Shown in pieces: positions 12,439 to 23,910 of a DNA stretch of 64,000 nucleotides. The position numbers and the translations under genes were made by a program. The first letter of the stretch is position 1. Every line of letters starts with the position of its first letter. This stretch comes from Trogon surrucura (lineage: Eukaryota > Chordata > Aves > Trogoniformes > Trogonidae): positions 22,123,001 through 22,187,000 of the forward strand of contig CM036626.1 in assembly GCA_020746105.1 (NCBI GenBank). The letters run 5' to 3'. A model generated the notes under the pieces. The model did no database searches, was not told the origin of the DNA, and was given only the letters and a program-made list of their open reading frames with translations.

Positions 12439-13100
12439 CTGCAACGAACAGGGGAACACATTTGCAGCTGGCTGTTTTTAAAACAGGTGACAAAAATGTT
12501 TACTTCCTTGCAAGGGAAGATTCTGAGAAAATCTTGTGCCTACACCTTTTTCCTCCATCCATGCAGCTAAGCCTACAGCCTCGCTGCTGTGCTTGGAGCG
12601 TCCCGGTGACCCACCTGAGCGCGTGCTCCCAGCCGTGTCAGCAGAGCCGCAGGGCTTGGGCTCAGGGCTCCGGAGAGCAGGGCAGGCTGAACCCAGAAAC
12701 AAAGAGGAGAAGGTGACATTTTGTGCGACTTCTCCCATTTGTAAACGTAGAGTCTACCTTTGGAAATCCCTTTTGGAGTGTCGACTGTCTCCCACACACA
12801 CATGATAATTGCCAGGGCAAAAGACAGCCTCTAACAGGGTGCTGGCTCTCTCGGTCCCGTGGTTGGATGCCAGCAAGACATTCTTTGCGCTGGCAGCTGA
12901 CTGCAGCACAACAATGCAGCTACAGTTAAACCCTGGCTCAGAAGAGCATCCCAACCGTCGGCAACCAGATGCATTTGTTATTAAAAGTATTTCATAAGGG
13001 ATGGACAAAGACTAACGGTAGTGTGGCTGCAGCAGAAACTCTCGCTCAGGCTCGAGGGCCGAAGGAGGCACCAAAGCGCTCTCAGACGCAACAGTCCTAC
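12439..13100 (-). other. PLXND1: PLXND1 intron 4
   Basis: 662 bp between GTAGGA and GTTGCAG. No feature recognised. Intron 5 (12067-12308, 242 bp) is likewise plain. Confidence 0.85.
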
Positions 13101-13201
13101 CTGGTCTCCATTGTGCACCACCCGCAGTAAGCGTCGGCGGCAGCCAGGCACTCCGCACACGTCAAGTACTGGTCGCAGGCGGCCACCTTCACCCGCATCA
13201 T
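13101..13201 (-). CDS. PLXND1: PLXND1 exon 4: start of PSI1
   Basis: Codons 542 to 575 (last codon split after 2 nt). It opens MMRVKVAACDQYLTC and continues to DAYCGWCTMET. The spacing of cysteines with CGWC is the signature of a plexin-semaphorin-integrin (PSI) knot. The acceptor is GTGCAG|ATG and the donor ACCAG|GTAGGA. Confidence 0.96.
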
Positions 13202-14838
13202 CTGCACGACAACAGCATAACTGCTTCCACGTGTTTTACACCAGCACGGAAACACTCGACCCGACAGGGATGCACCGGCAAGGCCATGCGCAGAAAACGA
13301 CGGAACACCCACATCACAGGCTGCTGCACGCATCAGCCCCGACCAAGCCGTGCAGAAGAGAGGATGAGGAGGGGATGCCCTGCGTACACCCAGCCCACAC
13401 GGGACCGGCACCGGCAGCTGCCTCCTGCCCTGCCCATGTGCCCCGCCCTGAGGGTGGGCAGGGATGCCCAAGGGACAGTGCTCGTGGCTGCCGGCCTGTC
13501 AGCCCGCGAGGCGCGAGCTGAGCTGAGCTGCTTCTTTCAACCTTGGCAAGGGGCGTGTGATGGTCAGGCTTGGGAGAGTGACACCACACCTTTCCATCGG
13601 GTCAGGCCGAGATGGCTTTGCAGCTTGTCCCTCCCTCTGAAAAGCTCTCTCTTGGACCCACAGAAAGTTCCTCTCCAGGCAGAGTCGAACACTTTCAGGC
13701 TATTTACAAAATGAACAGAAAGCAACCCTACTCTGGAAACCCTAACCTGTGAAGTACCTCTGGGGATGTACTCGGCAGGGGCAGTTGGAGGGAAAGCAGG
13801 TGTCAGTTTCTGCTTTTTCCTCCCTCAATTTTTAAACATCTTGGCAGGCAAACAGAGTCATTTGGTACACCTGACACCGACAACATGAGGTGCTGAGAGC
13901 CCTGAGCTCCCGCAGGTGAGCACAGAGCTGATCAGGGGTTCTGCTTTCCCCACAGTGCTTCACTATTGCTGAGTCCTGTGGTGCTCAGCACCCTCCACCC
14001 CAATCCCACCAAGCTCCTGGGGAGCTTTCTAGGATGCTAATTCCATCAAAGAAAAATTAACTCATCTGATTTACTGGAAAAGAACTAAGCAGAGGGGAGC
14101 ATTGCAAGCGCTGCGCTGGGTGTTTGATCAAGCCTGCATGAGGTGCACAGCCCAGCCTGGGAGCTGAGCTGAGACAGCCTGAAACATCAGCTAAAGAGGC
14201 ATCCCAGGAGGGCTCTGTGAAATGATAATGACCAATCTGTAGGGAATTAGGGCTTGGAAAATACAAATGCAACATATAACATTTGCGGTTGTGCATCTGT
14301 TTTGACAGATTAAAATGTAATTCAGGACAAACCACCAGCGCCTGGAGCGCTCAGCTCTCATCTTCCTTCTCTGCTCACTTGATGGAGATGAGACCGTCTG
14401 TTTCTACCTGCTGCGGCATTCTTGGTCTCTGCAGAGAGCCCTCCCTCTACCCAGCCCTCCTGCCAGCCCAGCTGAGCAGAAACCTCCCCCACGGATCATT
14501 TCTGACAGGCAGACTTTTTGCCTGCAGGACCTCCTAAAAAGCCTCCTTAAAGACCACGTGCCGTAATTTTCAGGCTTCTGTAGAGGAACAAGCTCTGTTT
14601 ATTTCTGCACCCCCAGAAGTGGGACCAGTTTCAGTATCTTCCACTCTTCTTTTTACCAGGCCACCATAAAGACAAGAACACCCAACAAGCCGGTCTGCTC
14701 AGCGTGACCCCCACCCGCACAGGAGATTGGACACACACAGGTCCCCCTGGACCCCACCCTGGTCCCAGCTTGGTGCTGAACGCCAAATCGAATGCACAAC
14801 GCTCAAAAGACTATTTTGCTGAAAACTGAGGCTCTCAC
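13202..14838 (-). other. PLXND1: PLXND1 intron 3
   Basis: 1,637 bp. It begins GTGAGAGC at 14838. The first 38 bases (14801-14838) form the intronic half of the segment that is duplicated in intron 2. The rest shows no recognisable element. Confidence 0.83.
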
Positions 14839-14970
14839 CTGATAGGAGGTCATCAGATAGAGGTAGGTGGAATCAGACGGGTCGAACTGCATGATGGGGT
14901 GGACAGGCTCTCCGTAAGCCACCGAGATGGATCTCCTGCTAATAACCTTCATGGAACTGTCCAGATTAAT
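14839..14970 (-). CDS. PLXND1: PLXND1 exon 3: end of the Sema domain
   Basis: Codons 498-541, INLDSSMKVISRR through YLYLMTSYQ. The segment SVAYGEPVHPIMQFDPSD is the conserved last propeller strand region of plexin Sema domains. The acceptor is CTACAG|ATT and the donor CAG|GTGAGAGC, phases 0-0. The last 33 nt of this exon, its donor and 38 nt of intron are duplicated 1,531 bp upstream in transcription order, at 16332-16402. Confidence 0.97.
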
Positions 14971-15889
14971 CTGTAGTGAGAAGAAGCCACTCACTGAGAC
15001 GGTTTTTCAAACACCACAGGGAGAAGATTATTTTTCCTCAGATATGAACAAGAATCAAAGTGGTATCTAATGGTGTTCCACATTGCCAAGTGCTGTAAAC
15101 CTCCAAACGCTTTGCAGGCTGCGCACACGGAGTTTCACTGGAAAGCCAGCTTGGTGCCACAGGGAAGGCACCAAGTGGTCCAGAAAGTCCAGGTCACGGC
15201 CAGGAGCCCTGCCCGCTGGTGAACGACTCTCCCAGCCCTTGGTCCCTCTGTCTGAGTGGATGCCTGGAGAGCTCCTTGTCCCGGAAAGCTCCTCACCCAA
15301 GCTGTGGCCCACCGGCACGGCGGCTTCCAGCGGGACACAGCAGCGTTACTCTTGCTTTACCCCACGGTGAGAGGCACCAGCCTTTGGCCCTTGTCACACA
15401 CACACACATGCCTTCCTGTTACAAAGAATGTGGTGTTTCCAAAGCTCAATGAAAAGCAGTGAAACCCATCAACAGGGCTATACCACGTGGCATCTCCTGC
15501 TCCATGCACATCTGAAAAATAAGGGGTGTCATTCCTGGCCAGAAGAAGCTTTTCTCCCTGCTGACTCCAGAGGACTGTGGCAGCTGCCGCAGGAGAGCCG
15601 AAACCTACCTTGGCTTGTGAGTCACCAGCTGAAGCGCTGGCAGTGATGGAAGGGGCCGTAAAGCATCAGCCTGCCTTTGTGATCTCAGAGCGACTTGGCA
15701 TTTGACTTGAAAACTCAGCAAATTAAATGTGGCATTGCTGAGAGGAAATAACAATAGGGCTACACAATTTTGTGTGACAGTCACTTTCCAGCTTAAAACA
15801 GAAAGGAAGCGAGGAAAATTCCTACCTCCTTACTAGCGAGGGAAGGCAGTAATTGTAAGGACCAAGCGTGTCTCTGCTCTCTAAAGTCT

Positions 15890-15922
15890 GGATTAATTAA
15901 TTAACATAGGATTAATTAATTC
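15890..15922. promoter_or_regulatory. Paired TAATTAAT motif cluster in PLXND1 intron 2
   Basis: Two copies of GGATTAATTAATT lie about 19 bp apart, giving several overlapping TAATTA cores of the kind bound by Antp/LIM-class homeodomains (established motif knowledge). A regulatory role is inference only. AT-rich DNA can produce such motifs by chance. Confidence 0.25.
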
Positions 15923-16039
15923 TTACACTTGAGCAGCACCAGCATGTCCTAGTAAGATAGCACAAGCTCAAACCAGAAGGCTTCCCTCTGCTAAGAGCCA
16001 TATGCAAGCACTGCGAGCTACTAGGCAGAAAAAGAAGGG

Positions 16040-16170
16040 AATCATCAATATATCCATTTTAAAAACTGTCTACGCAGAAGCTAAATAATTTGCCTGGGAT
16101 CACCCAAGACATCCACAAACAGAGTCCCAACACCCTCCACTTCAGCCTTTTGACCATTCTCTCTCACTTC
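16040..16170 (+). repeat. Ancient MIR/L2-type retroposon fossil (candidate)
   Basis: The order TATCCATTTTAAAAACTG, then AGCTAAATAATTTGCC, then ATCACCCAAG resembles the MIR/L2 3' region (cccattttacagatg, aggttaagtaacttgcc, aggtcaca), with later text compatible with the 'agtggcagagcc' part. Similarity is by eye, diverged, and on the plus strand. Confidence 0.5.
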
Positions 16171-16331
16171 TTGCCAAGACGGGCTCTATGCTCAGGTCTC
16201 TGTAGCCACGTTCCCGGGTGCCTCTGCTTTCCCTGCCAGGCACCTTCCCGGGACAGGGGAGCCATGGCGGCAGCACCGCAGGGCAGAGACCACCAGTCCT
16301 CTTGCTGGACCAGGGTTAGGGTGCGCGTGAT

Positions 16332-16402
16332 GCTCAAAAGTCTACTCTGCTGAAGACTGAAGCTCTCACCTGACAGGAGGTTGTCAGACGGAGGTAGGCG
16401 GA
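16332..16402 (-). pseudogene. Partial duplicate of PLXND1 exon 3 with its splice donor
   Basis: Aligned to 14801-14871 without gaps, 60 of 71 bases are identical (84.5%), and 10 of the 11 differences are transitions. On the minus strand the copy covers the last 33 nt of exon 3 (now 16370-16402, reading SAYLRLTTSCQ against STYLYLMTSYQ), the donor CAG|GTGAGAGC, and 38 nt of following intron. The 5' three-quarters of exon 3, including its acceptor, is absent or too diverged to align convincingly. The copy lies in the intron just before exon 3, so it is a tandem intragenic duplication 1,531 bp away. It is either a decayed pseudo-exon or the seed of a small alternative exon. Confidence 0.9.
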
Positions 16403-17826
16403 CATGTGCTGCACCGGCAAGAGCAGAGTGGGCTGAAGCTCTGGGTGACCCCACCACATTTCCAGACCTAGACACATGGGGACTCACCAGAACATCTCCT
16501 TCGAGGTCACTGCACCTGGGCACCCCTCGCTCTGGCACCACTTCCCAAGTGCTGGTTTGCTCTAACGACTGCTGGACATGGCACTGGTAACGGCCCTCAT
16601 GAAACGCCCGTCTGCAGCCTATCTGATTAATTCCCCATACTTACCCCTGGCAGCCGTAATTGCTTCTGGCAGGAGCTGGTTGAGCACTATTCCTGCCCCC
16701 TTGCTGTCTTTCCTCAGGCAGCAAATCTGAATGATAACTCGCGCAAAGTATCTTGTATCCCGTGCCAAATAACAAGGAGCCCCGAAGGTAAAAGGGCTTC
16801 TGGTTATGCAGCTGTGTTGTAGAATTAGATTAGAGCTATCTGAGCAAATTATCCCAGCCGAGGGTGGCCAGGAGCCTCTCCCTAATGGAGGCGCAGCAGA
16901 TAAGGCTCCTTTCTCAGAGACGATAACGCAGCGCAGCCGTGAACGGCGTGTGAAGAGGGGCCGCGCTGCGTGTGGCATGTGCCTCCCCAGCCCCACGCAC
17001 CTGGACTGGGGGGTGGTTTCCTCCCACCCTCTTGAAGTACCTGTCCCTGCGGGCAAAAATCAAAGCAGGGAGCTGCTTTGTGAGCGCTCCCACATTTCTG
17101 CCGGGAGTACTTGGGCACAAGAGAAGAGATTGGATCAGTTTTATTCTGCCCAGGCATTTTGAGCCAATATTCCACATCGTACACCGCTCGCCCTAGGCTG
17201 AGATAAAGCAGGTATCGGCCATGTCTCTGCTCCAGGGCTTTTTTTCCCCCCTTTCCTCTATGGACTTTTGATGCTGGGAGTACACCAAACTGTTGTGACT
17301 GGCTGGAATCAAAACTTTCTTTGGCCAACTTCAAGCTCTAAACTTACTGAAACCTTGGCCTTGCATCTTGGCTCCGGAGCCAGGGTATTGTATTGCACTG
17401 CCCAGCACTGCCTCTGGCTCATTATTTAAAGCAGATACTCCGTCAAACGCAGGGATTCACACCTGCTTTGGACTCAGCTGTGATGAACCATCTCTTGGTG
17501 ATTCCCCTGTCTACATGGAGCCTTCAAAAGCCATCAGCTCAGACGGAGAATTTATTAGAAGAGCTGTTAATAATTAAATGCTGCACAATAACATATCCAG
17601 CATAGGGTTCATCAAGAACAGCCTGCTCACATGGCAGAACTGAACAGTAATTAACGGCCACCAGTCACCAGGCAGCACAGATCCCTGCGCAGGTTGTGGC
17701 AGCACCTGATTATTCCTTCGGTGCCAAACGAAGGTGGGTGTTCAGGCAAACGTGACAAGGGACATCGTCCTCTGTGTGAAGCAGAGGTGCTGGAAGGGGA
17801 GATCCCGCCACCCCCCGCACCACTCC

Positions 17827-17835
17827 ACTTGCCTT
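17827..17835 (-). other. PLXND1: Non-canonical GC 5' splice site of PLXND1 intron 2
   Basis: Read on the minus strand the junction is AAG|GCAAGT. Apart from C at +2 every base matches the U1 snRNA consensus, which is typical of functional GC-AG introns. Nearby GT dinucleotides (for example GGA|GTGGTG nine bases further on) are poor donors. The intron ends normally at CTACAG before exon 3. Confidence 0.88.
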
Positions 17836-18009
17836 CAGCAGTGCTCCGCTGGCTGTGCCCAGGAAGGCCACGGTGTAGTTGTTGACACTGGCCACGGCCA
17901 CGGCGGTGAGGCCGCTGTGGGTGAAGACAGGGCTGGCCGTGACGGGGTTGACGATGGCCAGCGGGTGCTGGAGGTGCGCGGCTCCGCAGTCCAGCTGCTC
18001 CGGCTGCAG
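17833..18009 (-). CDS. PLXND1: PLXND1 exon 2: Sema domain, late blades
   Basis: Codons 439-497, starting LQPEQLDCGAAHLQHPL and ending GTASGALLK. The acceptor is a pyrimidine tract followed by GCAG just before CTGCAGCCG. The VASVNNYTVAFLGT motif, with its NYT sequon, is the conserved Sema beta-propeller strand of plexin-D1. The exon ends AAG and is followed by GCAAGT, so its donor is a GC site, not GT. The boundary after LLK is supported by exon 3 beginning INLDSS in phase 0, matching the known plexin-D1 order LLK-INL. Intron 1 before it is 14.9 kb. Confidence 0.96.
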
Positions 18010-21000
18010 CTGCAGAGAGAGGGGCAGGTCAGTGCCACAGCCCGCGCCTGCGGGTCCCCACCACCACCCCCCAAGCCAGGGCACACGCTGCTACATTTGA
18101 GAGTCTGGGTGCCCCCACAAGAGATTTTGGCTGTGCCAAAAACCTGCGAAAGATGAGGTCTCCCCAGGGGCTCGGATCAGCGCTCTGATCCGCACTCGGG
18201 AACGCGCGGAGCCGTGCTCAGCCAGGGCGGCTGCAAGCCCAGCAGCCATCTCCAACTCCTTCCTTCTCAAACAAAAGGCGAACCAAAAGGTTTCTCCCAT
18301 AGAATTCAAAATGTTATTTCCCTGCACGTAAGTGAGGAAGTGACTGAGAGCAGAGCCAAAGCGGGGTTTGGGAAGCTTGCTGGCGACTCTCAGGACTGTA
18401 AAACCTGGCTCTTGTCTTGTAGCTACTGCAGTCACCAGCAAAATCTGCACTGGTCTGCCACTGGGCTGGGCTGAAGGAGCTGCCGAGCGGGAGGCACGGT
18501 GCTGCGGGACACAGGGCGAAGGGCAACAGCTGCAAAACTGCCCAGAAACGCTGGAGGCACCAACCTCGTCCAACCACAGCCGCTCACCGAGCCCCAGGGA
18601 GCAAGTACAGCTGTGTCCCATGCCCGTGACCACAAGATGCTCGTTATTTGTCTCCGGCTTCAGCTTTCGAGCTGTTCCTTGAAGTTCTGGGGGAGCAGGA
18701 CCTGCCTTTGCTCCAGAAATGTTAAATGCAGGCGCTGCAGCAGCTGCAGCACAAGGGCTGGTGAGCCAGGGCACAAGGCACCCGCCAATGCCCCCACACC
18801 GATTCACCATCAGGTGCCAATGGGCAAAGGCAGAGGACAAGTGTTAAAAACTCCTCATCCGTCAGCCTTGTCTGAGAGCAGACATTTGGCTCATGTGGCC
18901 CAAAGCAAGACAACAGACTTTACTATCCTGTGCTAAATTAATTAGCAGAGTTGCTGCATGACAGCAGCATTTGAAAACAGGACTGATGCCTCATATTCCT
19001 CCCACCCTGCCGAGACGCACTCAAGATTTATGGCCCACTCTCACCCTGAATCCTCTGAGACTCTCCTTATAATTCCTGCTCGGTGTGGAAGGATTCAACG
19101 ACGTCTGAACATCACAACAGTCTCGCTGCGACAATCTCCCTGCTGTCACTCCCGCAGCAGCTTTTATGAAGTGCCGCGGGTGCAGCCGTAGCTGTTCAAA
19201 TGATGGGCATGCTTCAAGGGCCATTACCACACCATCTACAGCTTCATTCCAGGCCCATCTTAGGGGAAGCCGCCGCCGTGCACGGGCAGGCGGGCGCAGG
19301 GCTGATGTGCCAGCAGCCGCGGGGTTTGCCAGCTGCCCCAATGCAACCCACACCCCTAAAACTAAGCACATTTTACACCTTACCGAACTCAGCCATAACA
19401 TGGATATTGCTTCCAAAATAATCGTCAGGAGTGCTAATTTAAGCAGAACAAATGCAGGATTTGGAGCTGTGTCTGTTAAGAAACTGGACCACGTGCTTCC
19501 ACTGGGCAGGAGATGTTGACAGCCAGCCTGCCTCGCACAGTCCCGTCCCCTGGGCTGAGTGCACCACGACCTGTATTTTAATTCCCTTATTATCTCTATT
19601 ATTTCATTAATGAAACCAGACTAAATCTTCAGCTCTCCCTTCTACTCAGACATTTCAGAAAATCAGGCAAATCTTCAGGCTTCGCAGCAACAGCGTGAGA
19701 CGTGGGCAGGACCGCGCTCTGCCGCGACCCAGCACGGGGCCGACCCCTGGCTCACGCCTGGCCACCCCACACGCCCTGGGCTGGTGCCACACCACAGCAC
19801 CAGCCTCCCAGACGGGTCCCCTCCACAAACCCCTCCCCGGTCTCAGTCCCCACGTCCGCTGCTGCTGCCCATCATGCCGGGCGTGAAGTAACGCAGACTG
19901 ATTTGAAAAGGTGCCTCTGCCAAAGCGAGTGCCAGGCAGCAGGCAACTCACTTGGCGCTGCAGCTCAGTTCACTTGGGACCGAGATGAAAGGATCAAGTG
20001 TTGGGGATGCAAGTGACTTTGCTAAATGCATTTTGCAGTTTAACAGCATTTTGCTCTATTAAAAAAAAACCAACAAAATCACAGCCCAAATTCTTAAGGG
20101 TGCACATTTCCCCCAGTAACTGGGCAAAACAACTTTTTTTTATGCCATACAGGGGACAGGCCAAGCCATTCGGGTTTCTGATGTAAGGGTTCACAGCCAG
20201 ATCTTTAGAAAAGCACTTGGATTTATTTGTCTGGGAGATGGTTACCTCTAGCCCCCCCCTCATTATTCTTTCACAACACCAGCCAACCACCTGAAGCTGA
20301 CAAGACTCCTTCCTGCCTGCCTTCCTTCTCACAGGTGGCCCAAATCACAGAAAGTTCCTTATCTGCTGTGCCTGCCTGCTTATAAATCACACGTTTCAGA
20401 GTTAATATCAGCACAAAGTGTTTTCCACAGTAAACAGGACGTAACCACTCTAACGCCGGCCAAGCTTTGTTTTGGCCGCACACATCCTTCCTCCGAAACA
20501 CCTTTCCTCATATGACATCAGCTCTTCCAACGGACAGACGGGCTGGAGCAGACACATGGTGTTTTCCTCTCAGGTCCCATCCAGCACCGCTCCACGGGGA
20601 CATCTTTACTCTGTCACCTCACAGTAAACAGGATGCGGCTGAGGCACATCCTTCTGCAGGCACCAGGCAGCCACCGCAGCTTGGGAACCAGTACTTAAAG
20701 GATGGGCTAAAATGCTTTCTCCACACAGAATGGGTTAAACCTCGCTCCATCTTAAATCAAACTGCCGTACCCTGAAGTGGGGAAAGCATAAAGGTTAATT
20801 TTTCTTTCAAAACCAATCTCATCCTATCGTCTGCATTGCAAAACAACCCCGTGGGCATTTACTCTATTGCCACTATTTTTCTGCTACACGCTCTGCATAC
20901 TGAGTAACTCATGGAAATACTGGGCGAGTCTAGACTGGAATCCTTCTGCACCCAGGACATTTGACTCTGCCACTCTGACACTAACAAAGAGCCACACTGG

Positions 21001-23433
21001 GTGCAGGACAACCCGCGGGCAGCCCCGCTGAGTAGCACCCCTGACACCCCGTGTGTCTGCGAGGAGGGCGAGCTCAGTGTGTTTGCAAAATTTCACGAGT
21101 GATGCAAATTAATTCAAACCAAGGAGCCACATCTAAGAGGAGGGTGACTCAGATTAACACCCCGAGCCCAACTGCAAAACCAAAATGTGGTAGAAGGAAA
21201 AGATTTCCAGCCCTATCAGAGCTCAAGAGCTCAGCTGTTCTCATGGTTCAGTTCTTTATCCCAGGCCTAAAAGGAGCAGAACACGCGATCTCCCAGAATT
21301 TCCATTACAGCTCCCCAGCGCCCCGGGGGCAGGCGCACAGGATGTCCCCTCGGGAAGGAAGTCTGCTGGAAACAGAAGGAGGAAGAGGAGTGGTGAGGCA
21401 GCACTCAGGAAAACCACAGAATGCACTGTTTTCTGCATCCTGTGTTTGTGACCTTAAAAATAGCTCCCAAGCAAAGATGGAGTTTATTTCTGAATCCAAA
21501 GCAGGCTGCAGCTCAGAAGAGAGCCCCGCAGCTTCTGCTCTCGGCAAGGATCTCCTGCTTCGGCGGGTCCAGCGGCTTCGCAGGGCGGCAGCAAGCGGGG
21601 AGGGCGCCCAGCCCCTTTCATGCATCATATCAGAGCGGATTAAAGTGTTGGCTTCCAGCATGCCTGGAGTCCTGGGAAAATGACACAGCCAGCATCCGAT
21701 AATCCGCTCCAAACTTGTTGATTTGTGGGACTTAGACATCGCCTTCATAGGCTCAAAATTTGGCAGTTGCTCCCATGCAACTGACATTTTCAGGCCATTA
21801 AAGCCTGTGATAAAAGGGCTCTAGTTTTATCTCTCGCCTTCCTTAACATAAACCATTAGGCTTTTATTAACATTTAGGTATGACTCAGGAAAATCTCTGA
21901 CTGAAGACAGAATATTCAAAATAATTCAGGTACTGTCCGAAGGGAACAGCAGGACACGGACTCAAAGTTGAAGAGTGGGGAGAGGCTAAAAACCAGTGTG
22001 GAAATATTGCACAGACACTGCAGAAAAACGAGCAGAGCGAGAGAGGGTGGCAAGCTGGCCAGGCTGTGCTACGAAAACAGCAAGTACAAGCCCTCCTCTG
22101 TGTCGGGCAGAGCCAGACTGGCCACAAAACCCTCCCAGGCAGAGCCCATTCATGCCAGAGCCCTCCTCGAGCCCCCTCGTCCTGCCAGCAGTTTGTACAC
22201 ACAATCACGCGTTTATCTGCTGGAGTGTTGCAACCAGAGCTGTCAAAAACAGGCTTTTGGGGATGCCTGGAGAAAAATGTCATCCTCAGAAGAGGACCCT
22301 ACTGTTAAGGCACTTGAGATGTAAGCGGCCTCTAATTGCAGTGCTGCTGCAAGCACACGCATTGTCACACAGCTCCTCAAACTTCCCATCATATTTTTTA
22401 GGCAACGGGAGGCAAATCAACATGCGCTCTTGGCCAGTCGAGGCACTAGGGCTGTAAACCTCTGATAAAATCAATCTTGCTCAAATTTTCTCGAGAATCA
22501 TCCACACTAAGCAATCAGCAGACATCTGTTAAGGAAAAAAAAAAGGCTTAAAATGAGATCTGCACCCTGGTGCCACTGTTCACTTCGACCACAAGTTTCT
22601 TGAGTGAGGAAGCTCAGTTTTGCTGTGTTTTGCACATCCGCACAGTGCCAGCCCTGGCCCACAGCGCTCCATGAGCCACCAGTGAAGAAAGCCAAGGGCA
22701 AGGACAGGAGCCTGGCAGGACCTGCTGTGTGCAGCCTTCCCCCAAAACACTGTCCCCCTGGTCTCCCTCCTCATCCCGCAGGTATGGGGACCCCAGTCCA
22801 CGCTTTGCCCCGCAGGGGTCTGAACCCACACGTGTGACAGCACGGGAGCGGCGCAGAGCAGAGCAACATGAAAAAGTAGCAGTTTCTTAAACTGAAATTG
22901 CACATCCTTCATGCCGCCAGGAAGACTGGTCAAGCTTATTATGTTAGCCTTCATCCTGCATTAAACACAATACTTCAGATTATACGACCAAATCTCCCAG
23001 GAATGAGCAGGCAGAGGGATTAACAAACAACAGGCTCCAAAGGGGCTGTCATAGTCAAAATAGCAGGCATTCAGGCAGCCGGGTTTGCACATCCTTTAAA
23101 TTCACCCCCGTTGGAAACGCGGCTCCTCTGCCCCGCTCCCCGGGGACAGGAGCAGAGCGGATCAGCCGCGCGTGCCTCGTCCCAAGGACACCCGCGCTGC
23201 TCTGGAAGGCAAGCCAACATGTCCCCTTCGAAACAGAGACGCCTGATCCAGTCAGGCTGTATTTTCTTAGCTGCTCCTTCCTTGGGAGAGCCCCTTCCAC
23301 CACACAAAGCTGTGTTTCTCATTTACGTCGAGCTTTCGCTTCAGGAGCCAGTCTCAAACCATTCAAACTCCTTCCCACAGGAAGAAGTCGTGGGTGAACC
23401 TTGAGCCTGGCTCCTCAATATTCGGACATGATT

Positions 23434-23490
23434 TTTTTATTATTGCTACTACTAACACTTAGCACTTCACATGCTCCAAGTGCTCTGGAG
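23434..23490 (+). repeat. Old L2/L3-MIR-type fragment (candidate)
   Basis: TTATTATTGCTACTACTAAC followed by ACTTAGCACTTCACATGCTC and AAGTGCTCTGGAGGCAT resembles the 'attattat...agcactttacat...aagcgctttacaggca' block of ancient CR1/L2-clade retroposons. Short and diverged. Confidence 0.4.
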
Positions 23491-23675
23491 GCATATCCCT
23501 GCGACTCTCGGCTGAAAAAAGCATCCATTAAAGTAACAACTTCTTACCTAACACAACCGGTCTTTTGCATGTGTCAGCTCAAATCTGCTTCATCTAGCAA
23601 TAGTTTACAGTAAATGTTTTCCTGTATTTTTCTCATTAGCTCTGCTGAATCAATTAAGCTCTGGGATTCCAATCC

Positions 23676-23698
23676 CTAACATTCTATGATTCTATGAT
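23676..23698 (+). repeat. CR1 terminal microsatellite remnant
   Basis: ACATTCTATGATTCTATGA is the tail repeat of CR1. The preceding DNA shows little other CR1 similarity, so this is either an extremely 5'-truncated insertion or an old eroded copy. Confidence 0.5.
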
Positions 23699-23890
23699 AA
23701 TGAGCAGAGCTCTACCCTCCTCTTAGGCATCCTCAGTAAAAGCTGCCTCTGAAGGGCAGTGCTGCCCCGTGCCAGCGCCACACCCAGCACAGGTACCACC
23801 ATGCCATCACTGCTCAGCAGCCCCAGCACTGCCACCCAGAAACGCAACGCTGGCACCCAGCCCTCTGCAGCAGCTTGGTGAGGAAAGGTT

Positions 23891-23910
23891 AAAAAAAAAA
23901 AAAAAAAAAA
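23891..23910 (+). repeat. A20 homopolymer
   Basis: Twenty As in PLXND1 intron 1. The preceding DNA is not a recognised SINE or LINE and no target-site duplication is evident. Confidence 0.9.

Larger units (their letters stand above)
14971..17832 (-). other. PLXND1: PLXND1 intron 2 (GC-AG)
   Basis: 2,862 bp, starting GCAAGT and ending CTACAG. It contains a duplicated piece of exon 3 (16332-16402), an ancient MIR/L2-like fossil (about 16040-16170) and a doubled GGATTAATTAATT motif (15890-15922). It is the most structured intron in the window. Confidence 0.85.

Noticed and set aside
10711-18952. Identical 15-mer TTAATTAGCAGAGTT at 10711-10725 and 18938-18952
   Set aside because: About two shared 15-mers are expected by chance in 64 kb, more for AT-rich words. 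Similarity does not extend into the flanks.
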